From Azolla caroliniana (Eukaryota > Polypodiophyta), in the NCBI GenBank assembly GCA_043228905.1, contig JBHGNT010000011.1, forward strand, positions 18,166,001 to 18,230,000: 64,000 bases of DNA. Reading direction: 5' to 3'. Numbering within the stretch: position 1 is the stretch's first letter; every line of letters begins with the position of its first letter. Position numbers and translations under genes: made by a program. The notes under the pieces are model-generated. The model was not told where the DNA came from. It did no database searches and saw only the letters and a program-made list of their open reading frames with translations. Positions 1 to 13,152 of this stretch are shown here, one piece after another.

Positions 1-275
1 ATGTTTTTAGACTATCTCTGAAGAGGTCCAAAGATGTGTCCAATGAGATGAAGACTTTGGAAAGCCAAGGACAAAGGGAGAAATTTTAGTGACAGTAATT
101 AGTTATTTAGGATCCTCATCCCTTCCATTTTAACCACTTTAACTAAAGATTAGTGACACTAATTACATGGGATTACACATGAGCAGTCAGTCAGTCATGC
201 TCTCCCCAATCTAACATTTTAAACCAAATGTTAGAACATCTTCATTAGTTCTGATCCGTTAATTAGTTGCTGGAA

Positions 276-3200
276 TCATCTGTCTGAGTCTTTATTACAA
301 ATTATATTTCCGGGATGTAATTCCTGTATGTCAGGATTTCGAACAGAAACCGGCCTCCTGTAGTTAGCCTTGTCATTAAGGATTTCGAAACGCGGATTAG
401 AGGGCCTGACACTGCGATTGGCATTGTAATTAGGCTTACTCAACATCTCCAATCTCAGCCCTGCCTTGGTGTAATAATGCTCTCTGGGAACGAACACAGG
501 GGAGCAGCCTGCTGATTTGCAGCCATAGTTCGTGCTAATGGTATCGCTAATGACAGCCGGCCTGCTTATCGTATCTAAAGTACTGTGATCCTTCTTGGAA
601 GTGTCGCGGCGATTGTCGTCATCATACTTCTTCCTTAAAATGATTGAAAGATTTTTAAATCAGGAATCATAATGAACCAACGAATTATTTGTCCACGGTA
701 CGAGTTAAAAAATTACTTGAGATATTTGTTACTGAAAAAATTCACTAATTGGAAAGTAATTAAATTAATAGCGAGGCGGCATTTAAATTTTAAAGTTAGA
801 GAACTTTCCTGCAAAATTTATTTGATTTTACCTTAGCTATTTACATAAAGAGCTGTACTAAAAGGAATTCAATTAAAATACACAAATTTAAATTAGATAC
901 AATTCAATTTAATGCACATAACTAATAGATTTAATTACTTGTTAGAGTGGGTCAATAATTTAAGAGTTTTTTTATGGCTGGATGCACGATCATGAATTGA
1001 ATGCCGGAATATTTATTATTAGCATGTGATTCGATCATTAATCCTGGTGAGGAATTCTTATACCTTTCCGATTGATGTCGATTGGGAGCAGCAACCAAAT
1101 TAGGTTTAGCAGTTGGATTAGCAGACATTTTATTAGTAATCATAAGTTTAGACGATGAGTGGTTGACGTTGTCCACATTAATATTGTAAACAGCAAAATC
1201 GTCGTGCACCATGATTCGACAAGGATCAGTAGATGGCCCCGTCTGCCTGCTGCCAAATCTAAAGGTGCAATTAGCATGATTAGCAGCAGCATTAATCCCA
1301 CCATTAACGGAAGCATTTGTCCCACTCGATAGATTCGGAGGGGTTAACTTCCTCTGAGTGTGACGATTGCTTTGTTCTTTTACATCTAGCCCCCCTATGC
1401 CGCTGCACGAATTAAGGAACCGAATGAAACTCATAGCTCCCGATTGGTGTTGCCTTAATGACGAAGTAATAAAGTTACTTCTGTCATGATTAGAGGTGTG
1501 ATTATCATTAATCGTAGAGTTAATGGTGGGATTAATATGTTCGTCGTCATCATCATGAGCCAGAAGAAGCTCATGAAGGTGAACTGAATTAGTGCTAGGA
1601 TTAGTTGTCTCTTCGCAGGCCGGGTTGATGCCATTACGATCATTAGTGCTATTTAATTGAATGGCCTCTGCTTCAATGTATTTGGTATTGCAATGTATCT
1701 CTTCTTCTTGTTCGGATTCAATATTCTTCCCTGCCAGGTGATTATCTTCTTGTAGATTGCTAATTGCATCGTCATCTACTTCTTCCTTCACTGTAGCTTC
1801 AATGCAGACCTTGGGCCTGCTTGGTGAGACTCTAGCTCCACAACTATAAGAAGACCTAGAAATGGCATGGCTGTCAGTGGATGGGGAATAATTAGGGTTA
1901 GAGGAGATGGTGGAATTGGAGGATGAAGGAGGGGAAGGGTTCAAAAACAATTCAGATTTCATGTCTATCTCTGTAGCAGGATTCTGATCAATAATTATGT
2001 TGCTCTCTGCTGGATAATGAAAGCTATTATTCTCTTCCACTGAACCTGCTGTTTGTGTGGCCACATCTACAGAGCCTTGACGTAGATTAGGGTAATTAGT
2101 GGGATAAATGACTTTCAGATCCCTCGCCATGATCAAACCAGATGAGGCTGAGGACACTTTGGAATCATCACTTATTTCCCGATCCTTCAATGGTCCTCTG
2201 GTATCTTGATGATGAATCGCAGGAGCAGCCTCCTCCAGCCTACTACTTTGCCGTGCATCGATCACTAATGGTTCTGCAGAAAAACAATTTGATAGAAATG
2301 AGACAAAAAGATTCATTGCTTGTACTGCTGCAATTCCGGCAATCGACTTCAAATGTGTGAAGGAACACTCAATTACGATGAAGTAATATGGTGATTAACG
2401 CAGGAACTCTTACTGATCGCTAAATCGTTGGCATGGATGTGACCATCTCCTGTGATTTCAGAGCCTTTGAGAACATATTCTCCGCCGCCATAACAGTAAC
2501 TGATCCCTGAAGGGAAGATGATGTCCTCATCATCGCTCAAATCTTGCCACACATACCCATTCCTGTAACTCCTGCGATTTGAGTAAATTCAGATGAGCAG
2601 ACCTGAAAAAACTATTCGTAAAGATTCGGCAGGTAAACATATAGATGAAGCACGCAGAATCATTTGTAGAGGAGCATTCATACATGAGGAGGCACTAACC
2701 CTAGATCAATCAGGCATGGCGGCTAGTTAAAATTCAGGGCGTTTTAAGGGAATGGAAAAGACGCAGAATCATACCGCTTGTAGGACCATGCGAAGGCGGA
2801 GGGGAATTGGGAACCTCTGATCATGGACAAATGCTGCTTCACATCTGTGTCAAAGGGTAAAACACAAGAATGGTAATCAGAACCAGGGGAGTCAGAAATG
2901 AAAAGGGGGAGAGGGGAAGAAAATCGCAAAAAGAATTCATCGAGAAAAGAAGAAGGATAAAAGAATGGGGATGGGGTAAAACGAATCCGGAGGCACGAAG
3001 ACAGAACCATAGACAGAGTAAGAGATGGATGGATGGATGAGGAAAGAAGAGACCTGTGAGAAGGAGGTGGCGATGGCGGGGACGGGGGAGGCGGAGGAGG
3101 TGGGGGTGTTCCAGGTGGCCGCCATAGCTGCTCCGGCAGAGGTAGTAGATCACGTGCAGAGATCCTCCGGCGGAGGCGTCTGGCGGGGTAGGCGGAGGAG

Positions 3201-3324
3201 GAGTAGCGATGGAATGTGGGTGGGGATGGCCATGGCCATGGCCATGGGCAGAGGCAGAGGCAGAGGCGAGGTGGAGATTCAATGGCTTCTTCTTCTGCTG
3301 CCCCTCCTCCTGCAGCATGGACAT
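276..3324 (-). CDS. SOK: SOSEKI (DUF966/DIX-like) cell-polarity protein, five exons
   Basis: SOSEKI proteins polymerise through an N-terminal DIX-like domain and mark cell corners or edges at the plasma membrane. I built the exons 3054-3324, 2775-2844, 2414-2571, 1064-2273 and 276-633. All introns are GT-AG, all phases agree, and the product is 688 aa. The DIX-like domain spans about residues 54-152. It opens with LHVIYYLCR and GHLEHPHLL and contains [18 protein letters not shown] and [10 protein letters not shown], which match the family; the middle motif only forms across two splice junctions. The conserved [21 protein letters not shown] stretch follows (about 221-241). A long Ser/Asn-rich disordered part comes next, and a short Cys motif (NYGCKSAGC) lies near residue 605. 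The start is the first ATG of exon 1, followed by His/Pro/Ala-rich sequence. Splice sites are predicted, not observed; the junction of exons 4 and 5 is the least certain. Confidence 0.88.
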
Positions 3325-3389
3325 TCTCTCAGCTCTGCAGGTAGAGGGGAGGAGACAGAGAGAGCAGAGAGTAAAAAACCACAGAGAGT

Positions 3390-3390
<1 letters not shown>

Positions 3391-3431
<41 letters not shown>
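3391..3431. repeat. (GA)n microsatellite in the SOSEKI 5' flank
   Basis: An uninterrupted GA run lies about 65 bp upstream of the SOSEKI ATG, probably in the 5' UTR or core promoter. GA/CT tracts near plant start sites are common and can bind BBR/BPC-type factors; such binding here is inference only. Confidence 0.9.
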
Positions 3432-3434
<3 letters not shown>

Positions 3435-3501
3435 AGGAGGAGCCTGGAGGAGCCTGGAGGAGGAGGGGAAACAACAGTAAAAACAGAGGGAGAGAAGGCA
3501 A

Positions 3502-3502
<1 letters not shown>

Positions 3503-3532
<30 letters not shown>

Positions 3533-3815
3533 TGTATGTATGTATGTGATAGGCAAATATGTATGTATGTATGAATGAATGTGATAGGCAAATATGTACG
3601 TATGTATGTATGAATGTGATAGGCAAATATGTATGTATGTATGTACGTATGTATGAATGTGATAGGCAAAATATGTATGTATGAATGTATGTATCGGTGT
3701 GTATTTATGTATGTATGAATGTGATAGGCAAATATGTATGTTGTATGTATGTATGAATGTGATAGGAAAATATGTATGAATGTGTATGTATGTATGTGAT
3801 AGGTAAGAATGATAA
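3503..3815. repeat. ATGT-rich minisatellite
   Basis: ATGT runs are interrupted by a recurring block that reads GTGATAGGCAAATATGT, giving a higher-order array of variable unit length. It produces long open frames on both strands with low-complexity His/Tyr/Ile or Cys/Met/Tyr translations, which are not genes. Confidence 0.9.
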
Positions 3816-3839
3816 TCGATAGATAGGGGAAGGGGACGG

Positions 3840-3963
<124 letters not shown>

Positions 3964-4397
3964 GCCTTCATATCGTGGAGATATCGTATAGTAAGTAATA
4001 TGGCATGTATGTATCGCATTATATGTATGTACACACATGTATGTATGTATGTATGTGATTGATTATGGGCCATCCTTTGGTCAGTCGGTCGGTCGGTCGG
4101 GGCCACCCATCTCTCCAATAAGCTCTTGTGATTCATGGTGTACGATCATAGACCACCAAAACGGGTTTCTTACACTTTCTTCTTCTCCTTCTTCTTCTTC
4201 TTCGATAGCGGCTACTCGACAAGTTCTTGTTCGGTGTGCTCGTTGAGTTGTTTTATTGTCAAGCCTCATAGAAGTGGACACAGGTTTTCGATTCTCTCCA
4301 TTCATGTTGGTGGGAACGTAGACCATGCAACGGGTTTTCTGGCATCGTTTTTCTTCTTTTTAAATCTTTCTTTGAGCCGGCAAGTTCTTGTTCAGAA
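3964..4397. other. Spacer, no gene seen
   Basis: The segment contains short ATGT and CTT-rich runs (CTTCTT near 4180-4205) and no coding signature on either strand. Confidence 0.6.
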
Positions 4398-4450
4398 ATG
4401 CTCCTAGATAAGTTTTTTTTTTCCATAAAAATTATGCTCCTAGATAAGTT
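4398..4450 (-). mobile_element. Tiny poly-A-tailed insertion with 17-bp target-site duplication
   Basis: An exact 17-bp direct repeat (ATGCTCCTAGATAAGTT at 4398-4414 and 4434-4450) flanks 19 bp made of a T-run and CCATAAAAATT. On the minus strand the insert reads as an A-rich 3' end followed by a poly-A tail. That is what a severely 5'-truncated LINE or SINE insertion leaves. A similar structure lies at 11676-11740. Confidence 0.5.
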
Positions 4451-7400
4451 GTTTATGTAACAATGAGAGAAAGAATATATAGGTAGGGTTTTTTTTTAGA
4501 TTCTCTCCTCCCTAAAGGTGCTCGAGAAGTGACGCAATTCCCACCTATGAGCTCGCCTACTTTTTCCATGCTTGTCGTGATAGATAGAGATACATATAAT
4601 TTACGTCACCCTAGCGAGTGCCTCGATTATCGCCGATAAAACCAGAGAACTATTGATAAGATTCCTCTTCGAAATGCTCCTCAACATCATTGGGCTACCT
4701 ATACTTCTACTTACAAGTCCATCGGATAAGCTCATGATTAGTAACTGCCCACATTCCCATCGTTTTCAACATTTCCATTTTGTATTCCATGAGGATATGT
4801 GCACCTAGAAAACCGTGATTTGTTTTGTCGTAGAGGCCTCGCTAGAATGATCGCGTTCTCTGTGGCGTTTGTACCGAGATTAGCAGAACAAGGCCCCACT
4901 GAATGCAAAGTCATTTGGATTGTTGGTTAAATTTGAGTTTTGCACTTTCTCGATGTAATTTGTCTATATTCATGTAACCACAACTCCCATATTTTTGAGA
5001 GTTTTCCATTTTGGATTGTATCACTTACTCCTCCGACCAAGATTGTTGGTAAAATTTGGGTTTGCAAGTCCTCAGCATTAATTTTGTCCACTCATGTAGC
5101 CATAATCCCATAATTTTGACCAAGTTTTATTTTCAATGTTGGTTTTGTCTACTATGGAGTTTGTATTGTATTCATATATGTATAACCTCTTTAAGGTTCG
5201 TGAAACATGATAATTAGTTACACATCCGTCAATATGTTTCCACAGAACATAGAAAAATTCCATTTTGGTATAAACAGTTTGTCTAAAGCAAACGATTGCA
5301 AAGTCTATACCACAATATAAAATTTACAACTTCGTATGTAAATTGATGAGTTGGGAACAATTTCACTTGGTCACTCGTGCTTTCATTTTATCCTTCCCAT
5401 TCAAAATTGTTTTACTCGTTGTCAGTAAGTTCACTTACAAGGTCGAATCCATGCCATTCAATTGTTCATCTAATGTACATATGCTTCGAGAATGTAGCAT
5501 AAGGAGCAAAGTTAATATTCTTTTAGTTGTTCCTTGACATTTGGTTTTAAAAAACCTATGGATTGAACAAAGAATGCTTACTCTTGGAAGTTTTAATCAC
5601 GATATTCGTTGTGCATGTAATAGAAGTGACAACCAAACTAGTTTGTCCATTTATTTCCTTGTTCAATTATATCTGAAGGTTCCAATCGATGTATACATTT
5701 GAACAACTACTCCAATTATCGTAAAGGATGTCATCTCAAACACTTTTTTGTATAATACACGAGTCTGTGCCCATGTTGCTAATAACTATTGTTATGCTTG
5801 AAGCTAATTTGTATTAGCTTTCTAGGTTGTTGTTGTTGTTGGCATCATTCAACTTTGAGTAAGAGGGTTGTAGCGTGTGTGTAGCTTGAGCCATGTCATG
5901 TTTGTGAGTAGCACAAGAGATACAGATCATCGAGCAATTAGGTGTATAGGAGAACAAGTATAGGAGGAACAAGTTCAACCCTAGCACAAAAGTAGCTTAG
6001 CTCAATACTAAACATGATACCTTTTGTCTCTCAACTCCATAAAGAATTATCTCAATTCATTGTTCCAGAAAATGTTACTTAGAAATACTATATGCCCCAA
6101 CTAAATCAAGGAACGTCATTAGGAGATCATACAAACAAGGCCACATTATTTTTAATATACGGGAACTTTATACATCATTTTAACAACAAGCATCCTCACT
6201 AGGATTATTGAATGAATGTTTTTTGTATTATAACAACATGCATTTGGAGAATGATTTTGTTTTGTAACCTATGAAACATAAGCTCCATTCTTGTTGTTTC
6301 ATAAATCTCAAACTCTATGTCAAATTGGTGCAACAACCAACTTGTATTGTAAATAGCATCGCAAAGGCTATACCAAAGTGGTAGAACTTTATTCAAGACT
6401 AGTGCCAATGTTTTCAAAGGAAAATCCTAGAGAGTGCATGCTCATTTGGCATATATTTGACAACCCTCTGTAATGAAATGGAAGCCAATATATAATTATT
6501 CTATTTAACTTGGTCTAATTCTCTTCATGTTTTTGTATGTTGTAAATGTGTGGTTGGTGAACTAATAATTCCACAAAAATGATAAACAAATTACATGTGA
6601 TAGAGACTTGTAACATTGGTTAGGATTTTGTTGGGTTCATTGACATTGTTGAAGCCATAGCAATGTAGATAGACCCTCTTGTGTGCATCTTCTAGGGCCA
6701 TCTTGATTTAAGATATAAGAAAAAGCAACTACTCACCTCTTATTTCAAAGTTACGGAATATTTAGTTATATACTTTCACTATGTACCTAAAAATTCATGC
6801 CTACTAACCAAGAAGCCAAGGGAGCTCAACTGACTTACACATCAATGCTTTATTTGTTGTGTTGTCAAATCTATGAAATGGTAGCGAAAGTTTTTGGTCC
6901 ATGTCAACATATTACGTTGCTCAATAAGGCCCATCATACTAGCCTACATGTATGTGTGGCTATCTCTTTGCAATGATTCACATATTTATCGTGAATAGAA
7001 CCTTTACCTTAGGGGTATCTTGACTCAAATCAGTTGTTCATGTCACACATGGGTGTTGTGCATTCTTCTCGTTGGTACTCAAACTTTAGCTAAAATCTCG
7101 ATTCTCACGTCTATTGAGTTATGGTTCGTAAATTTATGTTTTGGACATCATTGGATGGAGAAAGAGGACAATCAAGAAAGGTGTGGCCGAATACAAATTC
7201 ATCATATATTATTTCTTTTTAGCATAAAGTATTCTTAGAAAATTTTCATTAACAATACCGAGTAGAAATAAAATCCAATAAATATATATTGGACTAAATT
7301 GAATTGACGCGATGAGAACACTTCGAGTTTTGGTGTTTGGGCAAATGTCCGAGGCATTGCAATCATTGAGATTATAGTAAGTGTTATAATCAAATATTAT

Positions 7401-10400
7401 GTTTGAATACCGATTATTCTATTTTGTAAACAAGACATTTTATGTGTCACGCAATGTGAAAACTTTGCCTTATTTCTACATTGGAACAAACTTTTAACTG
7501 TATTGCTTACATAGCATTGCAAAAGCTTTAACGAGATTGAAGTGAATTCACGTAGAATGATTAGAGAGGGGTTTTCTAGTGATTACCCATGTGATACCTA
7601 TTAGAAACATTGAAATTTTTGAGAGCGTTTTACATGTTTTCTCTCTAGTAGTTTGTGCAATGAGTGGCAATCATGGAGGATTGTGTTGGGGCAAACTTGA
7701 AGCTTATTTTTGGATTTCCAAACCATCGTTGATGTTTGTTATCATAGTATCTAGAAGGCCTAAAAGTGGACTCACATAAAAAGAACTGTAACTCTCTTTG
7801 TGTTGCCATCCCGATTCCCATGCAACCAAATGTCCAAATTGCGAGTACATGATCAGGTATTGGTATACTCAATTAGTACATTGTTTAGTGACCAAATATG
7901 TTTTTTGCATTTGAACATAATCACCACCAAGTATCACTACAATGAAGGTTTTGGATGAGTTCCATCCAAGTGCATATCAAATCATCTTATGGTTTAATGA
8001 ATTAACCTTCTCTATGAATATGTAGGTAGATTTGTAATAATTTGAAAAGCTCAATAAATAGTGTGACCGACCATAAATATGTACAATATTCACTAGAATA
8101 AAAAAATAGATTTGATGCAATTTACCTTAGCATACACGACCATATATGTATGTTGTAAGCCAAAACTCTACAATTAGACAAGCATGGGTTGCACATTCTC
8201 ATTCCGTATTATTCCTTACCCCAACACAAAAAACTTGCAAGAGAATGGATGAACATGAGCACGGAGTGTTTTGACATTTTTTTGCATCTCCTGACACCTA
8301 ATTCAATCACTTTTCCGATGACTTGGAAGATTATTATACATACCAAATGAATTCGACATGAATAGGGTTTAAAATTAACATTCTAGTGTACACTACAAAT
8401 GGTTTTTGGTGCATTCAAGTTTTATGCGTACATTACGTGGTGGTAGTCGTGATATGATATGTCAATCTATAAGCAAGCAAGGACATTTGGAGACCACCCT
8501 ATGATCATGAAAGGTAAAGTTGGGTTGTAAGGAATATGCTACTATTATTAGTTTTAGAAATAAGTATTTTATTTGAAAATTACTAAATATCTCTTAGTTT
8601 TGGTGAAAGTGCTTACACTACTTCGCAAGGTTTGGCATCATTATCACAACGTACATAACTAGTTTGAGTGTACGAAGTGTCACAAATGTCCAGCTTTAGC
8701 ATAGGTGTCGCATCGACCTTTGATGTTAAATCACGATTGTAACTCTACGGCAAGACGTATGTTGTACATTACATAGACAATTGTCAATGTCCTATCCAAC
8801 AATAATTGAAGAATGGCTTGCTTTTGTCGACGTGTTCCTCATTCATGAAGAGAGGTGTTTCACAAGGAGAAAATGTGGACATGTGGCAAAACAAACAAAC
8901 CAACCTCGACGATAGTGATAGATTGAAAGGGGTGGAATTGGAACCAAATAGAATGGAGACATGAATTCGAGGGTGCATGGGTTTATACTAGGTGTAATTT
9001 GTAAAGGAGGAAATGGAAAGATGGATCTAGGGCTTAAATGAAAGGAGACATGTATATGTATGTAGATGTAAAGACTCAAGAGGGAAATATATTTGGGTAT
9101 ATAAATAGTCTTCACTTTTTGTTCATCTAAATGTTGCCAATTTGGAGGCACAACTAGAGGGGGTGGGGGGGAGGGCTATCTTGAGGTCCATTAAATTGTG
9201 GGTGCAGGTTCCATGATGTTGATGAAGTAATAAAATCCTCCAAATCTTTCACTTAAATAGATAGTGATGAATGAATATGAATAGAGGGAAGTGTGCATGG
9301 CCCGACTGAATTTAACTAATATTGGATACTCTACTACTACTCCTCCTCTTGGCAATCAGCATGACACATTCACATATCCTAATCAATCACTCATTTATTG
9401 GGAAATCTTAAGATTTAGGTCACGACCCCCAAGAAGCTTAAGATTGAGGTCACATACATAGAGAGATAGATAGATAGATACATCTATGCTACCATCTATT
9501 GTATCTTCCATCCAAAAACCTACAATCTCTTTTCCTTTTGCACTGAAGTTAAGATGCTTCTCAAACATGTTTAATGTCTACTCGAGAGTCGACTTCATGG
9601 ATGCATTGGCCCCTTTTTTGGTGTGACGTGTGTTTCTCACCGCTTTTGTCTTTGATGTCGACCCCTTTGCCAAGGCCTCGATGTGGATGTAAAGTGAAAC
9701 CTTTAGGAATAACAACAATTCTTGAGCGAGTCCGAAGTTTTAGGGTTTGGTAAACATAAACCTACATACCCTAGACATACAACTCAACTTCTTGTTTCTA
9801 TGCCAGATGTATATATTAAATTGACGTCAGTGGTCACATGTGTTTTTGTGGTCCCTTGTTTTTCGATTTTATGTATAGCACATATCAAGCTTGGTTTTCA
9901 CAAACCATATGCACAAGCTTGAATGAAAAAGCTCCTTGAGATATATTTATTTGTTTGCATAAACTTGGATCCTATTTAGACACCTTTAAACATGTTGTTT
10001 CTAATATTTTTTGTTTACATGTTCTCACCTTCAAATGACCCACATTTTCACCAATCAATATTTTCATGTCATATAAGCACCATGAGTTGTCCTTTGATTG
10101 CTTTGCTCAACATCTAACATCAAGGACACAAATTTGGTAGCTATTTAATGGCTTTGCTTTGGACATTGGCTTTGTTGTGCCAAAGAACCTTTCACTCATA
10201 GGTTGTGCACACATTCAAGCAACAGACCACTTTGGGATCTAGACTCTTGATTGATCTAAAGATTTGTCTTGATATAGAAAATCTTTGAGGGCCTAATTTG
10301 TGATCCACCCCTTATGATGAGTTTCCTTCCTTTCCTTTGAAGAAAGATTGTTTAGTATCTAAGAAGTTCACTACAAAGTTCAAATGTTTTTTGAAAGGAG

Positions 10401-13152
10401 ATGGTTCATTGAATGTTTTTGAGAGCATTAAAGGCTCACATTGTCCGCATTGATTTTACACTCTAGTTATAGGCTCTACTTATGATTGAGCATTTGTTCT
10501 GCACCAAGTGGGTGAAAGGATCACATGACGTGAAAAACCTCAATGGATGGAATTTCATGTATCCAACAGAAAGAAGAAGAAGATGAAGGCAATGATAAAG
10601 AAATGGATATTTATCTCTAAAGAGAGACTGAAATAAATAACCAAACATAGAAGGCGGATTCTAAAACTATCACAACTGGTAACCTCTCTGGTGCAAACAT
10701 ATATAAATTAATTTCTTCCATCAATGTGAAATTTTGGCATCCTCTTGCATATAAATATCTCCCTTCCTACATTTAGCTTTTCATGTGTATTTGGTCATCG
10801 TTGACGTACAAGTTGCATGTGCAATTCGTATTATCGATAGGGTTTAGGACAACCCTTTTGCTAGCTATATGGGCTCTACTTGTGTGCGATATTTGATATG
10901 AGAGGCATCCTCTTTAACCTCCTTGGTTGTCATCACAATCAAACGATAAGCCATCTCGCCACATGAATGAGGTTTGCCAAATAAATGTAGATATACTAGT
11001 ATAGATAGCCTTGCCCTTGTTTTCTTGGAAATAAGATATTCAAAATCCAAGTTTTTAAGATTGTTTAGAGGCCCATTGAATGCCTAAATTACACCATCAA
11101 TTCAATCCTTGCTACATATAATGGCTTATGGATTGATTCAATCCATTTCATCTTGGAAATGGGCTTGAATATATGTGATACAAGAGCACATGCAAACAAC
11201 ATATGACATTGGAAAAGTTGGTGGAGTAGGACCTAGTAAATAGTGTACTATTGTATTTCGCTCCATACACACCTGTTTCTTTGTAATTTGACAACAATCA
11301 TAAATTTAGTGAAGTAAACTTCAATTCTTCAAACCACTCTCCATCAAATTCTAAGGATGATTGGACAAGGAAAACTAGCCAAACCTAAACTCTTATGTAT
11401 TTCATGATAAGTAAGGTCAACGTCGTTACCCACTCATGTAAAGGTGTACTTCATCGAATCCTCGAGAATTTAGATACAATAGTACTAAAACAACTTTAAA
11501 TCAAAGAAGAGCCCTTAGAGAAATGTTAAATCTAAATTATTGTGGAAACTTTTTGTTATATTAGATTTGGGCATTAGTGCATCCACGGATTTGTCTTTCA
11601 AAGAAAAGTGTGAAAAAAAATCGAGTGGTAACAAACCTTTTGTGGCCTTCCTTGTATCAAATGCAAAACATTCCTATAAATGATTGTTTTTTTTTTTCCA
11701 ATAAAAACTCCTTCCATTAGTTATAGATAAATGATTGTTTGATTATACATAATTATACCTTACTAAAATGTTTTGAATTAAAATATGAACATGATGATGT
11801 AGGTGTAAAACTTATCTTTGTTTGACAAAACTTTGAGGATGAATTCAGATGAGAGATGTTACAATTTTTTGAGGTTTGCTACTTACATGTATATTGTATT
11901 ACAATGTTATAAAGTCAGTAGTTGATCAGTGCACATTTTCTTCTATGTTGATTTTCTTAGGGCATATTCCCTTCTCCACTAGTTTCTTAAGCGTCACTTT
12001 TAAAAGGCACATTCTCTTCAAACTTGGATTTAATTGAAGCTAAAAAGCTTGAGAATGGTTTCTTATGGAAGATATACATTTCATTCTAATTTTGTTTGCT
12101 CCATCTTTTGAATAAATAAGGATGTTGCCCTTTTCAACAACCCATTTGTTGTGTAAAGTGAATTCATAAAGTGCCGTTTTTAGGTGTACATTTCGTAAGA
12201 TTGTGATGCAAAGAGCGAAAGTCTAAAGGCATTTATGAGAAGAATATTTATGAAGTGAGTATGATCTCAAAACAAAAAACAGGATTTCTTTTTGCAACAA
12301 AATGTAACATTGGGCCTACCACTTTAGATTTTAACGCAACCTCACAATAACAAAGCTTTACCTTTATAATTACATTATCACTGTAAAATGTATATATAAC
12401 CTCTTCATGGCCCTACCAACCATGTTTGAGATTGCACAACAACTAAGGGCAAGATTTTGATATGTCACCAGAAGGAATCAAAATAAGGAAATGTTCGGCA
12501 TAAGGTGGCAAAGTTATTTTCAACTTCCACCCTTTTCATCTATTTGTAGATTATTAACAAACTACGATTGCTACACATACATTTGGATAACCCTTCCAAA
12601 GAAAATTCATCGGCAAGATAGTGAAGGTGTCACCTATCTAATCTAGATTGTTGCATTCACACACTACATTGGATCCATCCAACTAGATTGTCCATCTTAT
12701 GTGCATTTTCTGAAAATGTGAGATTCAAGGAATAATAAAATTTAGGACGTTTACTATCTATGACATAAAATTTAGGTCGGTCTCTCCCTCGTAATCAGTT
12801 TAATTCATGTTCAAACATGCACAATGAGATGGAAAACAAATAGCTTGAGATGAGCATACTTCCACAAAAGTTCTAATTGCACATAAGATACAACAAACCT
12901 TCATAGGAACATCGAAAAAACATTGTGATTAGCAACAGTATGAAGCTTCTAAAGACGAAACTTAAAAAGCTGACCAAACATACAATAGAGGCACCCATTT
13001 AACATTAATGATTAATGATCTATGATGACCATGACGTGCAATAATACATTAGACAACGATGTCTTGTTGGAAAGGTGGTAAGAGTATGTTGCAATATTGA
13101 TTGTGAAGCAAAGAATATCTCACTCTAAGTAAAGGTCACGTTATTGGAAAAA
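4451..13152. other. AT-rich intergenic region without recognisable genes
   Basis: I read both strands and saw only short open frames without family signatures and with frequent stops. The content is AT-rich single-copy-looking sequence plus small features: a short GATA run near 9466-9480, a 14-bp direct-repeat insertion at 11676-11740, and scattered short imperfect repeats. Decayed transposons are likely, but none could be named. Confidence 0.6.
11676..11740 (-). mobile_element. Small poly-A-tailed insertion with 14-bp target-site duplication
   Basis: ATAAATGATTGTTT occurs at 11676-11689 and 11727-11740. Between the copies lies a T-run followed by CCAATAAAAACTCC. On the minus strand the insert ends TTTTTATTGG and then A-run, resembling the insert at 4415-4433. 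This fits the 3' tip of a 5'-truncated non-LTR retroelement. Confidence 0.5.

Noticed and set aside
8630-8720. Possible decayed integrase zinc motif (TKCHKC-like) on the plus strand
   Set aside because: Only a few residues fit, stops intervene, and no neighbouring integrase or RT motif was found.
13144-13152. A TTG three codons before the Ca2+-ATPase ATG as start
   Set aside because: Plant nuclear genes start at ATG; the first in-frame ATG is 13153.
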